Assembly (NCBI GenBank): GCA_002699025.1
Contig: PABA01000232.1
Location: 1 to 64,000, forward strand
DNA length: 64,000 bases
From: Sandaracinus sp.
GTDB taxonomy: Bacteria; Myxococcota_A; Polyangia; Polyangiales; Houyiibacteriaceae
Direction of reading: 5' to 3'
Shown here: piece after piece, positions 54,886 to 63,882 of the stretch
How the letters are laid out: each line of letters starts with the position of its first letter
How positions within the stretch are numbered: position 1 is the first letter of the stretch
Notes under the pieces: model-generated
What the model was told of the DNA's origin: nothing
Databases searched by the model: none
What the model saw: only the letters and a program-made list of their open reading frames with translations
Made by a program: the position numbers and the translations under genes

Positions 54886-56145
54886 CTACTGCTTGCGCCG
54901 CGCCTTCAGCTTGCCGACCCGCTCCTCCGAGGGGTTGACCCACACGAGCCCCGCGTCGCCGTCGACGAGCAGCGGGTCTCCGGGCCGCACCCAGTCGAAG
55001 AGCCCGGCCACCTCGCTCACCGTCGGCACCTCCGCGTCACGGAGGATCTGCGCGGCGAGCGCCTTCGAGGGGAGCCGGTCCGCGACCACCACCGCGCTCA
55101 CGCGCCGCATGGCCGCCTCGACGGCGAGGAGCGAGCCCGGCCGGTCGGGCAAGAGCAGCACCCCCCCGGGCCGGCAGAGCGGGCGCCCGGCGTGCTGGGC
55201 AGCGATGAGGCGGCAGAGCGCCGTGACCTCGGCGGCGCGCCCGGCCAGCCAATCCTCACCGTGCTCGACGCGCGAGGCCTGGAGCGCGTAGCGCCGCGCG
55301 AGCGCCGCCAGCCCCGGCGCGACGCCGCGCTGCGCGACCTCCTTGAGGAGCTCCTTCTTGAAGCGCGCGTCCTCGAGCACCAGCCGCGTCTGCGCCACGC
55401 CCGCCCGGCTCACGTCGCCGAGGCGGAGCTTCGCGAGCCCCTTGTCGAGCTTGCGGATCACCTGGTCGATCGAGTCCTCGAGCCCCTCCGCCGACGCCTC
55501 GCCGACCAGATCCCGGAGCGTGGCGAGCACCTCGGCCCGCCCGAGCTCCGCACCGCCCACGAGCGAGGTCCCGCCGAGCCGCACCTCGCCCGCGCCGAAG
55601 CGCCGCTCCGCGCTCGCCGCGACGTGCCGCCGCTCCGCCACGTCGAGGGCGAGGACGAAGGCGGAGACCAGCGCCCCCGCGAGGGCGAGGTCCGCATCCG
55701 AGAACGGGTTCGAGGCCGCCCGCTGGAAGACGAGCGCGCCCATGGTCTTCCCCTCGGGCGCGAGCGGCCAGGCGAGGAAGGCCGGGAAGCGCTCTTCGCC
55801 GAGCCCGTCGAAGCCGCGCCAGTGGCTGTCGGTCTCGGCCTGCTCGCGCATCACCGGGCGCTGCACCTCGGCGGCGAAGCCGGTCACGCCCTCGCCGAGC
55901 GGGAGCACGACCGAGCCGACGGCGTCCTCCGGGAACCCGACGTTGGCGCGCATGACCAGCACGTCGCCCTCGTCGTCGGTCTCGCGGAGATACACGCTGA
56001 CGACGTCCGCGGGGAGGATGGCCGCCGCGTCCTCGCAGAGCGCCCGCAGCAGCACCGGCAGGGGCCGGGGCTCGCTCGCCCGCGCCACGAGCCGGAAGAT
56101 CCGGTCGAGGCGCGGGTCGTCCAGGACTTCCATCGCCGTCGCCAC
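54886..56145 (-). CDS. GAF-enzyme I-like pseudoenzyme (PtsP-like, no active histidine)
   Basis: This 419-residue cytoplasmic protein has an N-terminal GAF domain (about 20-170; DVVSVYLRETDDEGDVLVMR, FPAFLAWPLAPEGKTMGALV). A helical region like the HPr-binding part of enzyme I follows, then a phosphohistidine-like mobile domain ending DPLLVDGDAGLVWVNPSEE. In true EI/PtsP that domain carries T-S-H; here the aligned segment reads RLPSKALAAQILRDAEVPTV, so the histidine is a lysine. The PEP-binding TIM barrel is absent. It therefore cannot be a phosphotransferase and is probably a sensory or regulatory relative. TAGATA lies 7 nt before the GTG at 56145, supporting that leaderless start. Confidence 0.72.
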   Translation of the reverse strand: MATAMEVLDDPRLDRIFRLVARASEPRPLPVLLRALCEDAAAILPADVVSVYLRETDDEGDVLVMRANVGFPEDAVGSVVLPLGEGVTGFAAEVQRPVMREQAETDSHWRGFDGLGEERFPAFLAWPLAPEGKTMGALVFQRAASNPFSDADLALAGALVSAFVLALDVAERRHVAASAERRFGAGEVRLGGTSLVGGAELGRAEVLATLRDLVGEASAEGLEDSIDQVIRKLDKGLAKLRLGDVSRAGVAQTRLVLEDARFKKELLKEVAQRGVAPGLAALARRYALQASRVEHGEDWLAGRAAEVTALCRLIAAQHAGRPLCRPGGVLLLPDRPGSLLAVEAAMRRVSAVVVADRLPSKALAAQILRDAEVPTVSEVAGLFDWVRPGDPLLVDGDAGLVWVNPSEERVGKLKARRKQ

Positions 56146-56152
56146 GGCGCCG

Positions 56153-56158
56153 TATCTA
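56153..56158 (-). promoter_or_regulatory. -10 element TAGATA of a leaderless gene
   Basis: Minus-strand TAGATA is 7 nt from the GTG at 56145. Confidence 0.45.
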
Positions 56159-56225
56159 GTCGCCCCGCCGCGTCCACGCCATGGCTCCCCTCACGCCGAG
56201 CAAGCAGCGCTCGCGACGAGCCCGC

Positions 56226-56999
56226 TCAGCTCGGCTGGTCGGTCGGGCGCATCAGCACGTCGTGCACCTGCACGCGCGCCGGCGCCCCCAGCGCGTAGAC
56301 GATCGCCGCCGCCACGTCCTCGGGCTGCAGCACCTCGAAGCGCGAGTAGGTCTCCCGCGCCTTCTCCTTCGAGCCGCTGTAGACCTCCGCGAACTCCGTC
56401 TCCACGAAGCCCGGGCTGATCGCCGTCACGCGGATGCTCGAGCCGAGCTCGCGGAGCTCCTGCCGGAGCCCCTCGGTCAGCGAGCGCACGGCGAACTTCG
56501 TCGCCGAGTACACCCCGCTCCCCCCCGGGACCCGGTGCCCGGCCATCGACGAGACGTGGAAGACGTGCCCGGCGTCCCCCCGCGCCCGCATGTCCCTCAC
56601 CGCCTCCCGCGTGCACACGCAGAGCGCGAGCACGTTCACCTCGAGCATCTCGCGCCAGGCCTCCGTTTCGCCGCTCGTCAGCGGCGCGAGCCGCCCGAGC
56701 CCGGCGTTGTTCACCATCACGTCCACGCCACCCCAGCGCTCCCGCACGGCCTCGAAGAGCCCGTCGATGCTCGCCGCGTCCCGGAGATCCGTCGGCACCA
56801 CCAGCGCCTCGGGCAGCTCCGCCGCCAGCGCCTCGAGCCGCTCCTTCCGCCGCGCCGCCAGCGCGACCTTCATCCCCGCGCCGCCGAGCGCCCGCGCCAC
56901 CGCCGTCCCGATGCCGCTCGAGGCGCCCGTGACCAGCGCCACCTTCCCCTGCCATCGCTCCATGCCGCTCTCGCTCGCCTTCTCCGTGCTCGCGCTCAT
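56226..56999 (-). CDS. Short-chain dehydrogenase/reductase
   Basis: This 257-residue classical SDR has the NAD(P) loop [15 protein letters not shown] (about 24-38), an NNAG motif ([13 protein letters not shown]), catalytic Ser in [12 protein letters not shown], and the YSATK active-site Tyr-Lys pair. RRKERLE after the second strand suggests NADP preference. The substrate is unknown. The ATG overlaps the stop of the upstream FAD oxidoreductase (ATGA), so the two probably serve one oxidation-reduction pathway. An SEKASESG-like tail of 13 residues precedes the fold. Confidence 0.93.
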   Translation of the reverse strand: MSASTEKASESGMERWQGKVALVTGASSGIGTAVARALGGAGMKVALAARRKERLEALAAELPEALVVPTDLRDAASIDGLFEAVRERWGGVDVMVNNAGLGRLAPLTSGETEAWREMLEVNVLALCVCTREAVRDMRARGDAGHVFHVSSMAGHRVPGGSGVYSATKFAVRSLTEGLRQELRELGSSIRVTAISPGFVETEFAEVYSGSKEKARETYSRFEVLQPEDVAAAIVYALGAPARVQVHDVLMRPTDQPS

Positions 57000-58534
57000 G
57001 CGCCGTCCTCCAGAATCGCGTTCGCCGCGTTGTACCCCGCCGCGCCGATGACCGAGCCGCCCGGATGGCAGCCCGCGCTGCATGCGTAGACGCCCGGCAC
57101 GCCCACCCGGTGGGGCATGCGGTCGGCGAAGCCGAAGCTGTTGTCCACGTGGTGGATGTGCCCGCGCGTCAGCCCGAAGTGCGCCTCGAGCTTCGGCGGC
57201 GTCAGCGGGAACGTGTCGACGACCCGGTCGCTCGTGCCCGGCGCGAAGCGGTCGACGATCTCGAAGAGGTGCTCGCAGTAGCGCGCCTCCTCCGCCTCCC
57301 AGCTCGAGCCCTCGATCGCGTAGGGCACCCACTGGACGAAGAGCGCCGCGCTGTGCCGCCCCCGCGCGTCGCCGATGGAGGGGTCGAGGGTCGTGTGGAT
57401 GTACCACTCGATGGTCGGCTCCTCCGCGAGCTTCCCGGCCTGCACCGCCTCCCAGGCCGCATCGAGCGCGGCGAGCGGCTGCTCCTGCGGGAGGATGTGG
57501 ATCGTGCCCCGGTGCTGCCCCCGGTCCTCGGGGAGGCAGGTGAACTCGGGCAGCGACTCCAGACAGAAGTTCAGCTTCAGCGTCGTGCCGTCGCGGCGCC
57601 ACTCACCCATCCGCGCCGCGAGCGCGCCCGGCAGCGCGTCGCCCAGCAGGCCCTCGAGCTGGAAGGGGTCCGCCCCCACGGCGACGACCTCGGCGCGCAG
57701 GCTCCGCCCGTCCGCGAGCGTCACGCCGCGCGCGACGCCCTCCTCCACGTCGATGGAGGCGACCGGCGCGTTCGTCTCGAAGGCGACCCCGGCCGCCTCG
57801 CAGCGGGAGACGAGCTGCCGCGCCACCGTGCCCATGCCGCCCTTCACCACCATCCAGGTGCCGTCCGCGCCGGGGAGCCGGCACATGTTGTGGACCAGGA
57901 AGTTCATGCCCGTACCCGGCGTGTCCCAGCCCCCCGCGAGCCCGGTGAAGCCGTCGGTCACGGCGTACATGGCCTTCACCAGCTCGCTCTCGAAGCCGAA
58001 GCGCTCGAGGTAGGCGCCGACGCTCCCGCGGCAGAGGTCCACGAAGACCTGCCGGAGCGCCGGCCGCACGAAGCGCTCCGCCGTCTCCTCGATCGAGAGC
58101 GGCGCCTTCAGCCAGGTCGGCCCGACGTCCTCCCGGAGCTGGGCGAGCTCGGCCTGGAGCCGCTCGTCCGCCTCCCAGTCCGCCGCGCTGAAGAAGGAGG
58201 TGAACTGGCGCTTGGTCTCCGCCCGGTCCGACCCGAAGAGGAGGTAGCCCTCGCCGGTCGTCGGCAGGAAGTAGTGCGGATCCCGGCGGAGGAGCGGCAC
58301 CTCGAGCTCGAGCTCGGCCATGAGCTCCGGCGGCATCAGCCCGAGCAGGTAGGCGCCGGTCGACTGCTGCAGGTCGGGCGCCTTCGGGAAGGGCTTCTCC
58401 GTGCGGGTCGCGCCGCCGAGCACCTCCTTCGCCTCGAGCACGCGCACCCGCCGCCCCGCCTTCGCGAGCTTCAGCGCGCAGACCAGCGCGTTGTGCCCCG
58501 CGCCCACCACCAGCACGTCGTCGTCGTTCGCCAT
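56996..58534 (-). CDS. FAD-dependent oxidoreductase (PYROXD2/phytoene-desaturase-like)
   Basis: This 512-residue flavoprotein has the Rossmann FAD motif [20 protein letters not shown] (residues 7-26) and an acidic E-A-K end, then LGGATRTE. A central [15 protein letters not shown] helix follows, and the C-terminal FAD-closing segment is [18 protein letters not shown]. This pattern fits the PYROXD2/CrtI-like group (VVGAGHN, PGGSV) better than true phytoene desaturases; no other carotenoid gene is near. The partner SDR gene overlaps its stop. The ATG at 58534 starts [13 protein letters not shown]. The repeat-rich element upstream separates it from the kinase gene. Confidence 0.9.
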   Translation of the reverse strand: MANDDDVLVVGAGHNALVCALKLAKAGRRVRVLEAKEVLGGATRTEKPFPKAPDLQQSTGAYLLGLMPPELMAELELEVPLLRRDPHYFLPTTGEGYLLFGSDRAETKRQFTSFFSAADWEADERLQAELAQLREDVGPTWLKAPLSIEETAERFVRPALRQVFVDLCRGSVGAYLERFGFESELVKAMYAVTDGFTGLAGGWDTPGTGMNFLVHNMCRLPGADGTWMVVKGGMGTVARQLVSRCEAAGVAFETNAPVASIDVEEGVARGVTLADGRSLRAEVVAVGADPFQLEGLLGDALPGALAARMGEWRRDGTTLKLNFCLESLPEFTCLPEDRGQHRGTIHILPQEQPLAALDAAWEAVQAGKLAEEPTIEWYIHTTLDPSIGDARGRHSAALFVQWVPYAIEGSSWEAEEARYCEHLFEIVDRFAPGTSDRVVDTFPLTPPKLEAHFGLTRGHIHHVDNSFGFADRMPHRVGVPGVYACSAGCHPGGSVIGAAGYNAANAILEDGA

Positions 58535-58596
58535 GCGCGCGAGCCTCGCCGATCCACGTTCCGTTTTCACGCGCCGATCTCGGCCCCTGGCGGTGC

Positions 58597-58927
58597 CTCG
58601 GCGATCCGCGATCCGCCGTCCGCTCTCCGTCGGCGACGATCGACGCGACGGCGAGCGGAGGGACCGCGAGCGGAGGGACCGCGAGCGGAGGGACCGCGAG
58701 CGGAGGGACCGCGAGGAGGGACCGCGAGCGGAGGGACCGCGAGCGGAGCGACCGCGAGCGGAGCGACGGGGCGAGGCCAGCCTGAGTCGTTCCCCCCGGC
58801 GCGTACGACCCCGAAGCTCGGCGCGAGGCCCTTCTCCAGCCGGCGCGCCGCTCCTCCGCGAACGCGGCATGAACCGCCGACGTCGAGCGACCGCACGAAG
58901 GCGGACAGCGGAACGCGGATCGTCGAG
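58597..58927. mobile_element. MITE-like element with 28-bp inverted ends flanking a minisatellite
   Basis: The left end (58597-58624, CTCGGCGATCCGCGATCCGC...) and the right end (58899-58927 read on the minus strand, CTCGACGATCCGCGTTCCGC...) match at about 24 of 28 positions. Between them lies the 15-bp minisatellite (58651-58768). There is no transposase. The right end region resembles the segment at 10784-10855. The element occupies most of the 416-bp gene-free gap. Confidence 0.5.
58651..58768. repeat. 15-bp minisatellite
   Basis: Eight tandem units of GCGAGCGGAGGGACC: four are exact, one is shortened to 13 bp (58711-58723), one more is exact, and two carry G-to-C changes near the end. On the minus strand it would read R-S-L-R-S, but there is no start signal. 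Confidence 0.92.
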
Positions 58928-58950
58928 GGGTCCGCCGCCAGGCCCCCGGA

Positions 58951-61815
58951 TCAGTCGAGGCGCGGGTGGCGGAGCACGACCCCGCCCGCGCCGACGACGT
59001 ACACGTCCCGATCCGTGCGGAGGAGGCTCTGCAGCTCGAAGTCCGTGCCGAGATCCACCTCGGCCCAGCTCCCGTCCTCGCCCCGCTCCCAGCCGGCCCC
59101 CTCGCCGCCGACGGCGAGCAGGCGCCCCTCCGGGCCGGGCCCGATGGCGTGGAGCGTCGGCCCGCCCTCGCGCTCGAGCGCGCAGCCCTCCTCGTCGAGC
59201 CGCCAGATGGCCCCGCCGTCGCCGACCAGCCAGGCCGCGCCCGACTCCGCGTCGCGCCAGGCCCCGCGCAGCGTCGCCTCGCCGCAGCCCTCGACGCGCT
59301 CCGTCGCCGCCCCGCGCACGCGCAGCACGACCCCGTCGTCCCCGACCGCGATCGCGTCCGCCGGCGTCCCGGCCACGCCCCAGAGCCCGCCCGCGCCCTC
59401 CACCGTCGACACGCTCAGCGCTCCCGGCGCCCCGCGCAGCAGCGCCCCGCCCGCGCCCACGGCGAGCAGGAGCCCCTCGCCGCTCACGACGTCGCGCCAG
59501 CCGGCCTCGCCGCCGCCCTCGACCCGGCGCGCCGCGTCCCAGGTGATCTCCACGACCGCGCCGTGATCCCCGACGGCCACGAGCCGGTCCTCGCTGAGGA
59601 GCGTGAGCGCCGCGAGGGCCGCGTCCGTCGGCGACTCGGCGGGCTTCAGCCGGTCGTCCTCCTCGCGCAGGATCGCGCCCCAGCGGCCGACGGCGACCAG
59701 CACGCCACCGAGCGTGCCGGCGTCGAAGAGCGTGCCCGTATGCCCCGCCGTCAACAGGCGCAGCCGGCTCTCCTCCAGCGTCGCCAAGAGGCCCCCGTCG
59801 CCCACGACCCAGGTGCGCTCGCCCTCGGCGGCGCCGATGCCGCGCAGGCCGCGCTCGCCGCCGCTCGAGAGGCGCACGCTCCGGTCGCCGGCGAGCACCA
59901 GCACGTCCCCCTCGCTCCCGGAGGCCACGACCCGGCCACCATCGCAGGCCACGTCGGTCCAGTCCCCGTCGCCGGTGTCGTCGAGGCGCCCCCAGCGCCC
60001 CTCGCTCGCGCGCCGGAGCACGATGCCATCGTCGCCCACCGCGTAGATGGCCCCGCCGCAGCCGCCCACGGCCCGGAGCGAGGGCCCGGTCGGCCGCCGC
60101 TCGGTCACGATCTCCTCGCCGCGCACCCGCAGGACGAGCCCGCGCTGGCCGACCGCGAAGGTGTCCTCCCCCTCGACGTGCACGCCGTAGAGGTGCTCGC
60201 TGTGCCCGCTCGGGAGCGGCGTCGGCTGGAGCCCGGGCAGGCGCAGGATGGTCCCCTCGTCGCCCACGGCGATGGCGTCCGTCGTGCCGAGGGCGGCCAC
60301 GTCCCGGAGGTCGCTCTCCACGCCCGTCTCGAGCGCGCGCGGCCCGGACTGGAGCATGAGCTGCACCGCTCCGTCGTCGCCGACGGCGATCACCTGCGCC
60401 GGCCCGATCCACGCGAGCGCGTGGAGATCCGCCTCGGTCCCCGTGCCCCAGCTCGAGAGCGACCCGCCCACCATGCGCCCACCGCGCCCCTCGCGGCCGA
60501 CCATGGCGACCAGCCCGGGCCCACCGACGGCGACGTCGTTCCAGGTCGGCATGGCGCGCGGCAGCGGGTTCACCCAACGCCAGCCGAGCTCGGCCCCCTC
60601 GGGCACCTGCAAAGGCGCGATGCGCGGCGGTTGGGGCGTCGGGAGCGAGGGCGCCTCGACTTCTCCCCCGCCTCCGGACTCCGGGCCGACCTGCGTCGCC
60701 CACCACACCCCCGCGCCGACGAGCGCGAGCACGAGCACGCCGATGCCGATCCACTTTCCGCCGCCGCTGCTCATCGCGCGCTCCGTCTTCGCGGCCTCCT
60801 CCTCCAGGTCCGGCAGGAGGGGCTCGCCCGTGTGCGGGTCCACCGAGAGCGCCGTCGGGGCGCTCTCCATCACCGAGCCACCGAGCGCCGACGCCCGGCG
60901 CGCGGAGGTGGGCGCCGCGTCCGTCAGCCGCGGCGGGCCGTCCATCTCCGCGAAGGGAGCGAGCGCTGCCTTCACCGCGGCGCAGCTCGGGTAGCGGGCC
61001 TCCGCCGCCTTCGCGAGCATGCGCTCCACGACCGCCTCGAACGCGGGGGGCACGTCCGCCCGGTAGCGGGTGATCGGCGGCGGCGGCTCCGTGCAGATCT
61101 TCAGGACGAGCATCGGATAGCTGCCGTCCTCGAAGGGGTGCTGCCCCGTCAGCAGCTTGAAGAGGATCACGCCGAGCGCGTAGACGTCCGCCGGGGGCCC
61201 GACCGACTTCTTCCCCTGCGCCTGCTCCGGCGACATGTAGAAGGGGGTCCCGATCGTCGTGCCCGTGCGGGTCATGAGCGAGGCGCCGTCGATGGCGTCG
61301 AGGAACTTCGAGACGCCGAAGTCGAGGAGCTTCACGCGCTCCTGCCCCGGCTCGCCGACCAGGAAGACGTTGTCGAGCTTCAGGTCCCGGTGGACGATCC
61401 CCTTCGCGTGGGCCGCGTCGAGGGCGTCGCAGACCTGCCCGACGATGTGCACGGCGTGGGCGACGGAGAGCGGGCCGCCGTCGCGGAGGAGCTGGCCGGC
61501 GTCGCGCCCCTCGAGGAGCTCGAGGGCGATCCAGGGGTCCGGCGGCTCGAGGCCCGAGTCGAGCACGGCGACGATGTTCGGGTGGCCGATGGCGTCGGCG
61601 GCGAGCGCCTCGCGCCGGAAGCGGGTGAGGATCTCCTTGTGGCCCGCGAGGTGTGCGTGGAGGCACTTGAGGGCGACGACGCGGCCGCCCTCGGCGTCGG
61701 TGGCGCGGTAGACGGCGCCGAAGCCCCCCTCTCCGAGCACGCCCTCGATGCGGTAGCGGCCCCCGACGACCTGCCCCACCCGCGCCCGCGTCTCCTCGGA
61801 GGCCTCCTCGCCCAT
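58951..61815 (-). CDS. Transmembrane Ser/Thr protein kinase with a propeller sensor
   Basis: This 954-residue Hanks-type kinase has a Gly-loop GEGGFGAV (29-36), catalytic-site lysine VALK (Lys50), HRDLKLDN, DFGVS and SPEQAQG, so it looks active. A linker of about 80 residues leads to one membrane helix (IGIGVLVLALVGAGVWW, near 350-367). The extracytoplasmic part has about 550 residues of short Gly-Asp-rich blades (AVGDDGAVQLM, AVGDEGTILRL, VVGDGGLLATL, AVGRWGAILRE), a YCF48/propeller-like fold. Such receptor kinases are abundant in Myxococcota. TAGGGT lies 6 nt before the ATG at 61815, so translation is likely leaderless. Ligand and target are unknown. Confidence 0.92.
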   Translation of the reverse strand: MGEEASEETRARVGQVVGGRYRIEGVLGEGGFGAVYRATDAEGGRVVALKCLHAHLAGHKEILTRFRREALAADAIGHPNIVAVLDSGLEPPDPWIALELLEGRDAGQLLRDGGPLSVAHAVHIVGQVCDALDAAHAKGIVHRDLKLDNVFLVGEPGQERVKLLDFGVSKFLDAIDGASLMTRTGTTIGTPFYMSPEQAQGKKSVGPPADVYALGVILFKLLTGQHPFEDGSYPMLVLKICTEPPPPITRYRADVPPAFEAVVERMLAKAAEARYPSCAAVKAALAPFAEMDGPPRLTDAAPTSARRASALGGSVMESAPTALSVDPHTGEPLLPDLEEEAAKTERAMSSGGGKWIGIGVLVLALVGAGVWWATQVGPESGGGGEVEAPSLPTPQPPRIAPLQVPEGAELGWRWVNPLPRAMPTWNDVAVGGPGLVAMVGREGRGGRMVGGSLSSWGTGTEADLHALAWIGPAQVIAVGDDGAVQLMLQSGPRALETGVESDLRDVAALGTTDAIAVGDEGTILRLPGLQPTPLPSGHSEHLYGVHVEGEDTFAVGQRGLVLRVRGEEIVTERRPTGPSLRAVGGCGGAIYAVGDDGIVLRRASEGRWGRLDDTGDGDWTDVACDGGRVVASGSEGDVLVLAGDRSVRLSSGGERGLRGIGAAEGERTWVVGDGGLLATLEESRLRLLTAGHTGTLFDAGTLGGVLVAVGRWGAILREEDDRLKPAESPTDAALAALTLLSEDRLVAVGDHGAVVEITWDAARRVEGGGEAGWRDVVSGEGLLLAVGAGGALLRGAPGALSVSTVEGAGGLWGVAGTPADAIAVGDDGVVLRVRGAATERVEGCGEATLRGAWRDAESGAAWLVGDGGAIWRLDEEGCALEREGGPTLHAIGPGPEGRLLAVGGEGAGWERGEDGSWAEVDLGTDFELQSLLRTDRDVYVVGAGGVVLRHPRLD

Positions 61816-61821
61816 GGGGCG

Positions 61822-61827
61822 ACCCTA
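61822..61827 (-). promoter_or_regulatory. -10 element TAGGGT of a leaderless gene
   Basis: Minus-strand TAGGGT is 6 nt from the ATG at 61815. Confidence 0.5.
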
Positions 61828-62000
61828 CTACGAGCGGGGGGTCGGAGGGGCGGCGCGGTGGCGCGGGCGCGATGGGGGGCGCGCGGATGGAGGCAGCATG
61901 GCGACCGACGGCGGTTCGCGCGTCATGGAGGCTCGAACGATCCTCGGTTCGAGCAGGAGCGGGGGAAAGGGGGCTCGCCGTTCTCCGCGGGCCGGAGCCG

Positions 62001-62525
62001 CTACGGGATGTCGAAGCTCAGCCCGCCCGTCACCACCCAGGAGCGGGAGGCGAGGGCCGAGTCCTCGGGGAGCTGGTGAAACCACTGGTGCGTGACGCGC
62101 GCCTCGAAGAAGGCGCCCTGCGCGATGGGGACGCCGAGGCCCACGGCGGCGGCCGTGACCCAGGCGACCTCCTTGTGGTTCTGCGCGAGCGTGAGCTGCG
62201 TGCGGCCCCCCGAGAGCTCGAGGAGCGGCCGGAGGTGCACGACGGGGATCTCCGGCCGGAGCGCGAGGAGGACGCCGCCGCCGAGGCCCGGGCTCTTGAG
62301 GGGCACCTCGGCGGCCATGATCTGCATGTAGCCGCCCGCCTGGAGCGGCCCGACGAGGTCGAAGGCGAAGTCCGTGCGGAGCGTCGGGTGCCAGCTGCGG
62401 TCCGCCTGATCGAGGCCGGTCGCGCCGAGCTGCACCGAGAGGGTGCCGGTGTCGGCTTCGGCGAGGGCGGGCGCGGCGAAGGTGAGCGCGAGGGCGAGGA
62501 GGGCGGGGAGTCGGCGGGTCGTCAC
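62001..62525 (-). CDS. Small outer-membrane beta-barrel protein
   Basis: This 174-residue protein has a signal peptide (VTTRRLPALLALALTFAAPA..., cleavage near AEA-DTG). Alternating amphipathic strands follow (LRTDFAFDLVGPLQAGGYMQ, GGGVLLALRPEIPVVHLRPL, FFEARVTHQWFHQL), with a terminal aromatic-type strand SWVVTGGLSFDIP. It resembles small OmpW/outer-membrane barrels, though no family motif is decisive. The GTG at 62525 begins the signal peptide and has GAGG seven bases upstream; upstream in-frame starts add unrelated sequence. Confidence 0.7.
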   Translation of the reverse strand: MTTRRLPALLALALTFAAPALAEADTGTLSVQLGATGLDQADRSWHPTLRTDFAFDLVGPLQAGGYMQIMAAEVPLKSPGLGGGVLLALRPEIPVVHLRPLLELSGGRTQLTLAQNHKEVAWVTAAAVGLGVPIAQGAFFEARVTHQWFHQLPEDSALASRSWVVTGGLSFDIP

Positions 62526-62729
62526 GGGAGAACCTCGTGGGGCGGGCAGCAGCGAGCGTGCAGGGCTTCGGCGGGCCCTTGCAGGCGTTGCAGCGCCCGT
62601 ACCATCGCAGTTTCGCCACGAGATCACGGAGTTTTCGGCGCACGCGCCCCGTGCTCCGCCCGGGCCTGTGAACCCTCCTTCACGGGAGAGTGCCTACATC
62701 CGACCACATACCGCCCGTGCTCCCCCGAA

Positions 62730-62816
62730 GCCCTCCGCAGGACTGCCGGGTAGGCGTCCGCAGGACTCCCGGGCAGACGTCCGCAGGATCCCGGGCAGAC
62801 GTCCGCAGGACCCCCA
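62730..62816. repeat. GTCCGCAGGAC dyad repeats (fourth array)
   Basis: Cores lie at 62756, 62779 and 62801, with a variant at 62732 (CTCCGCAGGAC); linkers are GGGCAGAC-type. The rest of 62526-62830 is upstream sequence of the outer-membrane gene with no further gene. Confidence 0.85.
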
Positions 62817-62830
62817 GGTGGAGACGAGCG

Positions 62831-63084
62831 ATGAGCGCGCCCAAGTGGCTGACGCACTTCGGGCTCTCGAGCTCCCCTTTCACCGAGGCCATCGCCGACG
62901 AGGACCTCTGGGTGCCGTCGTCGCGCCGGCCCGGCGGCTCGCCGCCGGGCCGGGCTCGTCGGTGGCCATCGTCCCTCGGCGCAGGCGCTGCCGCGCTACG
63001 CGATGGCCATCGCTCGCGTGGCGTCCCGCGCGCGGGCTACGCGGTGGCCATCTCGATCCGGGCGGGCATCACGCAGCCTCGGTG
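62831..63084 (+). pseudogene. Remnant of a TniB/ExeA-like transposon ATPase gene
   Basis: The reading frame from ATG 62831 starts MSAPKWLTHFGLSSSPFTEA and continues IADEDLWVPSSRR. This resembles the N-terminus of AAA ATPases of the ExeA/TniB type encoded by transposons (W-x-x-H-F-G-L-x-x-x-P-F-S/T). After residue 33 it degrades to Gly/Arg/Pro-rich sequence and stops at about 63084 with no Walker A motif. Imperfect duplications (GATGGCCATCGC / GGTGGCCATCTC) follow. The rest of the transposon is not in the window. No convincing gene lies between this and 63345. Confidence 0.5.
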
Positions 63085-63345
63085 ATGTCCATCGATCAGG
63101 CTGCACGCCTCGCCATCGATGAGGCTGCGCGGCAACAGAGAGCTGAACCTCCCCCAGCCGCTCTCGCGCCCTGCGCGGCCCGACACCGGCTCGGGCCGCG
63201 CACTCCTCCGTCCGGCACCCGCCGAGCAGCGCCCGATCGAAGCCCCGAAGGCTCAGAACCGCCCCTGGAGGCCCCGAAACACGCCCTCCGCAGCCGCGGA
63301 GCCGTTCCCCACGGGCCCGGCATTGGCCCCTCACGACGATCCGAG
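63085..63345. other. Gene-free debris downstream of the ATPase remnant
   Basis: A short frame reads MSIDQAARLAIDEAARQQRA and then turns Pro/Arg-rich. There is no family match and no ribosome-binding site. I see no other feature. Confidence 0.4.
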
Positions 63346-63882
63346 TCAATCCTCATCACCTTCAATGTGCAGGAGAGCTCTCTCGCAGATTCTCCTCAAC
63401 ACGACCGTCTCTTGGAGCGAACCGTCAACCCAGTACTGCTCCACATCACACTTGCGGAAAGCGTCGAGCGCAAGCCGGACCTCCCCAGTGCGATAGAGAG
63501 CGTAGGCATGGAGAAACTGAGCCACACTCCGATATTCAGGCGCGTCATCCCGGAGCAGCCTGGAGGAGTAGTCGAGCACCATGCCCCAGCTCCCCTTTTT
63601 CGAATACCAGCGAGTCAGTGCAATCAAGAGACTCTGCTCGAGCCACGCAGCCCGGCTCCTCGCTCGTTGCACCGCCTTCGCCGCGCTCTCCGAAATCGCG
63701 ATCGCTTCATCGAGTCTTCCAACCATCACGAGTGCGCGAGCCCGATCCAGAGCAACTTCCGCCAATTGCTCAGTGATCGGCTCAAGAGTTATCCACTCTG
63801 TGTCCAGAATAACAGCATCATACCGATCGGAGTCGAAGTGTCGATCCAATATTCTCATAAGACCCTCGATATCTCTACTCAT
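63346..63882 (-). CDS. Helical-repeat protein of unknown function in a lower-GC segment
   Basis: This 178-residue all-helical protein has TPR-like pairs (VALDRARALVMVGRLDEAIA, SAAKAVQRARSRAAWLEQSL, FLHAYALYRTGEVRLALDAF). No signal peptide. Third codon positions use much more A and T than the rest of the window, suggesting recent transfer. The ATG at 63882 overlaps the TAG of the upstream partial gene by eight bases (ATGAGTAG) and has GGGG six bases upstream, so the start is well supported. A TTG at 63897 is less likely. It is the second gene of an operon running in from the right edge. Confidence 0.75.
   Translation of the reverse strand: MSRDIEGLMRILDRHFDSDRYDAVILDTEWITLEPITEQLAEVALDRARALVMVGRLDEAIAISESAAKAVQRARSRAAWLEQSLLIALTRWYSKKGSWGMVLDYSSRLLRDDAPEYRSVAQFLHAYALYRTGEVRLALDAFRKCDVEQYWVDGSLQETVVLRRICERALLHIEGDED

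Noticed and set aside
56996-58534. Phytoene desaturase of a carotenoid cluster
   Set aside because: Motifs fit PYROXD2-like oxidoreductases better, and no crtB/crtE-type gene is nearby.
58651-58768. Arg/Ser repeat protein encoded by the 15-bp array
   Set aside because: The 13-bp unit breaks the frame within the array and there is no start codon with a ribosome-binding site.
63085-63345. Coding frame starting MSIDQAARLAIDEAAR
   Set aside because: It becomes Pro/Arg-rich after 25 residues, has no ribosome-binding site and no recognisable family.
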